43,907 nucleotides of DNA. Origin: Lentisphaeria bacterium. Lineage in GTDB: Bacteria; Verrucomicrobiota; Lentisphaeria; Victivallales; Victivallaceae. The translations under genes were made by a program, and so were the position numbers. Below are positions 41,608 to 43,907 of this stretch, piece by piece. Positions within the stretch are counted from its first letter, which is position 1, and each line of letters opens with the position of its first letter. Below the pieces are notes generated by a model. The model did no database searches. It was not told where the DNA came from and saw only the letters and a list, made by a program, of their open reading frames with translations. The stretch spans positions 1,568 to 45,474 of the forward strand of contig JABLYX010000044.1 of the NCBI GenBank assembly GCA_018265615.1, read 5' to 3'.

Positions 41608-41636
41608 AAGATACAGTATCATCACACTCATGTCAA
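41608..41636 (-). promoter_or_regulatory. Sigma70-like promoter of DUF362 gene
   Basis: On the minus strand TTGACA (41636-41631), a perfect -35, 17 bp, TATCTT (41613-41608). Transcription start near 41601, leader about 32 nt. Confidence 0.75.
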
Positions 41637-41655
41637 ATCGGGAGCAAGAACGAAA

Positions 41656-42543
41656 ATGAAGAGCGACATGCCGGATTTCATGCTGCGCGCGGTATTCAGA
41701 GAGCCGGCTTTCCAGCTGGTGCTCGGAAATTTCCGGGAACTCGCTTCGCAGGGAATCATCCGTCATGACGCCGACCCGGTCGCGGGGCGGCTGCTGGCGG
41801 AGGCGCTCTCCTCCGCGGCGCTGATGACGGCGCTGCTCGGGGACGGGGAGCGGTATTCGATCCTGATCGGCTGTTCCGGGCCGCTCGGGGCGGTCATCGT
41901 TGACGCAAAGGCCGGCGGCAAAGTCCGCGGCCTCGTCCGGAATCCGCATGTCATGGAGAGCGCCGACTCGGTCGAGGTCGCATGCGGCGACGGCGGGGCG
42001 GACGTAAAACTGACCCGCTCGAAGGGCGGCAGGATCCTGAGTTCCGGGGAGTCCCGGAGCGCCTTCATCCTCCCGGCCTCCGCGCTCGGTTACCACCTCT
42101 CGGTCAGCGAAGAGCATGAGACTGAAATCCGCTGTGAAATCGAACTCCGGGCCGATCCGGCCGATCCGGTCCGCGCGGCCTGCGGGGCGCTGCTGCAGGT
42201 GCTCCCGGGCTGTGATCTCGAAGAGTTCGACCGGATCCGCTGCCGGTTCCAGATGCCGGAGGCCGGTGAAATCCTGAAAAACTGCATGGGCAAACCGGAG
42301 GAAGGGATGCGGATGCTGCTCTCCTTCCTGCTCGAACGCCTCGAGCTGCCGGAATTCGCCCGGATGCCGCTCGCCCCGGCCCGCTTCGAGTGCGGCTGCT
42401 CGGCGGAGTCGCTCAAAAAGACGGCATTCCGGATGCTCGGGCGCGAGGAGCTCGAAAAGCTTCTCACCGAGAATCCGAATCCCGCCCTCCGCTGCCAGTT
42501 CTGCAATACGGAGTACCACCTTTCCGCCGCAGACCTGCATTGA
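41656..42543 (+). CDS. hslO: Redox-regulated chaperone Hsp33
   Basis: 295 residues, the usual Hsp33 length. The C-terminal zinc switch is complete: FECGCS, a 31-residue gap, then CQFCN. The N-terminal substrate-binding domain carries GPLGAVIVDAKAGGKVRG (in part) and ASALGYHLSVSEE. On oxidative stress the four Cys release zinc and the protein becomes a holdase. GGGAG lies 11 nt before the ATG at 41656; an ATG four codons later (41668) is also possible. Divergent from the DUF362 gene. Confidence 0.93.
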   Translation: MKSDMPDFMLRAVFREPAFQLVLGNFRELASQGIIRHDADPVAGRLLAEALSSAALMTALLGDGERYSILIGCSGPLGAVIVDAKAGGKVRGLVRNPHVMESADSVEVACGDGGADVKLTRSKGGRILSSGESRSAFILPASALGYHLSVSEEHETEIRCEIELRADPADPVRAACGALLQVLPGCDLEEFDRIRCRFQMPEAGEILKNCMGKPEEGMRMLLSFLLERLELPEFARMPLAPARFECGCSAESLKKTAFRMLGREELEKLLTENPNPALRCQFCNTEYHLSAADLH

Positions 42544-42555
42544 AGAATGGTAACA

Positions 42556-42579
42556 GGGACCGGAATCCCGGGGGGTCCC
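42556..42579 (+). terminator. Weak terminator candidate after hslO
   Basis: GGGACC (42556-42561) pairs with GGTCCC (42574-42579), with CCGG repeats inside. A T-rich run comes only about 40 nt later, so the call is weak. Confidence 0.3.
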
Positions 42580-42633
42580 TCCTCCGGCCCGGCCCGGTGC
42601 TTAAGAAAGTCCTGAATTTTTTCTGTTCCGCCC

Positions 42634-42662
42634 TTGCTTTTTTCCGAATTCTTTGGTATAAT
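42634..42662 (+). promoter_or_regulatory. Sigma70-like promoter of GntR/LacI-type regulator
   Basis: TTGCTT (42634-42639), 17 bp, TATAAT (42657-42662). Transcription start near 42669, giving a leader of about 80 nt that contains two operator-like repeats. Confidence 0.7.
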
Positions 42663-42677
42663 TAGAATGTATCTAAA

Positions 42678-42737
42678 ATCAATACAATCGGTGGGAATAT
42701 TTTTTTTGCACCCAATGCATCGAATATCGATACAATC
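42678..42737 (+). promoter_or_regulatory. Candidate autoregulatory operators (direct repeat)
   Basis: ATCAATACAATC (42678-42689) and ATCGATACAATC (42726-42737) differ at one base and are 48 bp apart. Both lie after the predicted transcription start and before the regulator's ATG, as expected for self-repression. Confidence 0.5.
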
Positions 42738-42749
42738 CAAAGAAAGAGC

Positions 42750-43838
42750 ATGATGCAGAAATCAAATAAAAGCGATGAACTCTACATCCGGCTGCGGCTT
42801 CGGATCGCCGCCATGAAAGATGGCGAAGTGTTCCCGACTGTGCGGCAGCTGATGGCGGAATACAATGTGAGCCAGTCCACGGTGACGCCGGCGATCAACC
42901 TCCTGAAGGAAAAGGGGCTGCTCAAGGCGTATGTCGGCCGGGGCAGTTTTGTCAGCAAGGCCGAGGCGGGTTCGCCCCTGATGCTGCTGCTCCAGAACAA
43001 CTGGCCGGCGGAGATTTTCTCGCGGATGGCGGACGCCCTGCGGCAGGGGGCGGAGGCGAACGGGTTCCGGTTTGAGCACCGGCTTTACGATTATCATGAC
43101 GACATCACGCTTTCTCTGGATACGTTCGAAGCGGATGTGATTGTCCTCGACGGTATTGCGAGCGACCTGCTGACGCCGGAGCAGATCATGGCGATATCCC
43201 GTTGTCCGGCGCCGGTGATCCTGTGCCGCAATTCGGTCCCGGTCAAGCAGATCAACTATGTCTGCGGCGACAACGGCGCGGCGGGGGTGAATGCGGCGAA
43301 CTACCTGATCCGCATGGGGCACCGCAAGCTGGGGTTCCTGATGAACGAACCGCACCTCTACACGACCGAGGCCTATCGGCGGGGATTCGAAAGCTGTGCG
43401 TTTTCGAACGGCTGTGAAGTCACGTTTCTCGACTGCGACATCCGTCCGGGAGAGCGCCCGGACGAACAGATCGAAAAGTTCATTGCGGACTATGCCGCCG
43501 GGAAATACGATTTTACCGCTCTGTTCCCGGTCAGCTGCAACGGTGCGATCACCGCACGCAAGTACCTGGACCGTCACGGGATACGGGTTCCGCAGGATCT
43601 CTCGATCATCAGTTCCGGCAGCATCCCGCGCGTCGACTGGCTGACTGTGATCGATTCGGGCGCGGAGGAGTACAGGAATCTCGTTGTCCGCATGGCGCTC
43701 GACATCCTGAACCGCGGCTCGAAAATCCGCCGCCAGATCGAGTTCCCGCAGAAGCTGATCGAGGCAAAATCGGTCCGCTGCCTGAATGAGGCTTCGGCGC
43801 GGCGGAAAAGCCCGGCGATATTGGCTCAATACCCATGA
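42750..43838 (+). CDS. GntR-type DNA-binding / LacI-type sensor regulator
   Basis: 362 residues. An N-terminal winged helix of the GntR type (about 8-70; VFPTVRQLMAEYNVSQSTVT, then GLLKAYVGRGSFVS) is joined to a LacI/periplasmic-binding sensor (about 75-345; VIVLDGIAS, YLIRMGHRKLGFLMNE, VPQDLSIISSGS). This is the AraR-like arrangement, typical of sugar-responsive repressors. Two ATGs in tandem (42750, 42753) both follow AAAGAG. The regulated genes are likely beyond the window end; only self-regulation can be proposed here. Confidence 0.9.
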   Translation: MMQKSNKSDELYIRLRLRIAAMKDGEVFPTVRQLMAEYNVSQSTVTPAINLLKEKGLLKAYVGRGSFVSKAEAGSPLMLLLQNNWPAEIFSRMADALRQGAEANGFRFEHRLYDYHDDITLSLDTFEADVIVLDGIASDLLTPEQIMAISRCPAPVILCRNSVPVKQINYVCGDNGAAGVNAANYLIRMGHRKLGFLMNEPHLYTTEAYRRGFESCAFSNGCEVTFLDCDIRPGERPDEQIEKFIADYAAGKYDFTALFPVSCNGAITARKYLDRHGIRVPQDLSIISSGSIPRVDWLTVIDSGAEEYRNLVVRMALDILNRGSKIRRQIEFPQKLIEAKSVRCLNEASARRKSPAILAQYP

Positions 43839-43907
43839 TGGAATCAATTCGCATAATGCGCAGTATGTGATGTAGCCGGTTTCGTTTTGTCATGATGCAA
43901 CTCCTTT
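43839..43907. other. Window edge, no gene called
   Basis: The last 69 bases hold a small palindrome (CGCATAATGCG) and, on the minus strand, AAGGAG 7 nt before an ATG. The frame from that ATG runs back into the regulator gene antisense and shows no domain, so it is not called. Confidence 0.3.

Noticed and set aside
43609..43893. Minus-strand frame with a good AAGGAG-7-ATG at the window edge
   Set aside because: The product becomes Ser/Arg/Gly-rich noise antisense to the GntR/LacI-type regulator; the Shine-Dalgarno match is probably chance.
1..43907. CRISPR arrays, tRNA and rRNA genes
   Set aside because: No regularly spaced repeats, no tRNA-like cloverleaf and no rRNA sequence were noticed on either strand.

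Overview
The window looks like a chromosomal segment of a Lentisphaerota-type bacterium (Victivallis-like, probably host-associated). This is inference. It rests on two H-X9-DG pseudopilins (DUF1559 type) placed inside glycoside hydrolase operons, several AraC regulators each next to a glycosidase, and GC-rich DNA with heavy use of gcg/ctc codons in the right two thirds. About 36 protein genes cover most of the window. At least eight act on carbohydrates, and I see no transporter gene at all.

Layout. (1) 1-3437: a secreted GH2-type protein (cut by the window start) behind a pseudopilin, with a divergent AraC regulator. (2) 3438-5158: an AT-richer gene-poor stretch holding a decayed IS200/IS605 element with both end hairpins. 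(3) 5159-7555: a protein with fibronectin-III-like repeats. (4) 7677-16641, minus strand: a six-gene operon of GH36 alpha-galactosidase, pseudopilin, KDPG/KDPGal-type aldolase, galactonate dehydratase-like enzyme, SDR dehydrogenase and a large secreted GH42-like protein, with a divergent AraC gene at 16794. (5) 17970-21274, plus strand: HD phosphohydrolase, GNAT acetyltransferase, LysR regulator, M14 carboxypeptidase. (6) 21334-27638, minus strand: D-2-hydroxyacid dehydrogenase, secreted C39-like peptidase, inositol monophosphatase family protein, Bax1/DUF790 nuclease, glycerophosphodiesterase, then SerC with its own promoter and terminator. (7) 27726-34852, minus strand: a seven-gene IclR-led operon for xylan/hexuronate catabolism (enolase-superfamily dehydratase, GH113-like, UxuA, GH10, RraA-like, SDR). 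(8) 35040-37620, plus strand: a homocysteine methyltransferase/MTHFR fusion and an EEP-family hydrolase. (9) 37634-40412: an AraC regulator divergent from a GH127 beta-L-arabinofuranosidase. (10) 40466-43838: a DUF362 ferredoxin-like protein, Hsp33, and a GntR/LacI-type regulator.

How the parts fit. The galactoside operon could release galactose outside or inside the cell and oxidise it by a De Ley-Doudoroff-like route; no lactonase or KDGal kinase is seen here. The IclR operon pairs a xylanase with two different acid-sugar dehydratases, a possible aldolase and an oxidoreductase, which fits catabolism of glucuronoxylan or an unusual sugar acid. Ten sigma70-like promoters can be read directly, all with a 17-bp spacer. 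Two AraC genes appear to be transcribed as leaderless mRNAs. The two AraC/pseudopilin modules share the same promoter arrangement, which is the most system-like signal in the window.
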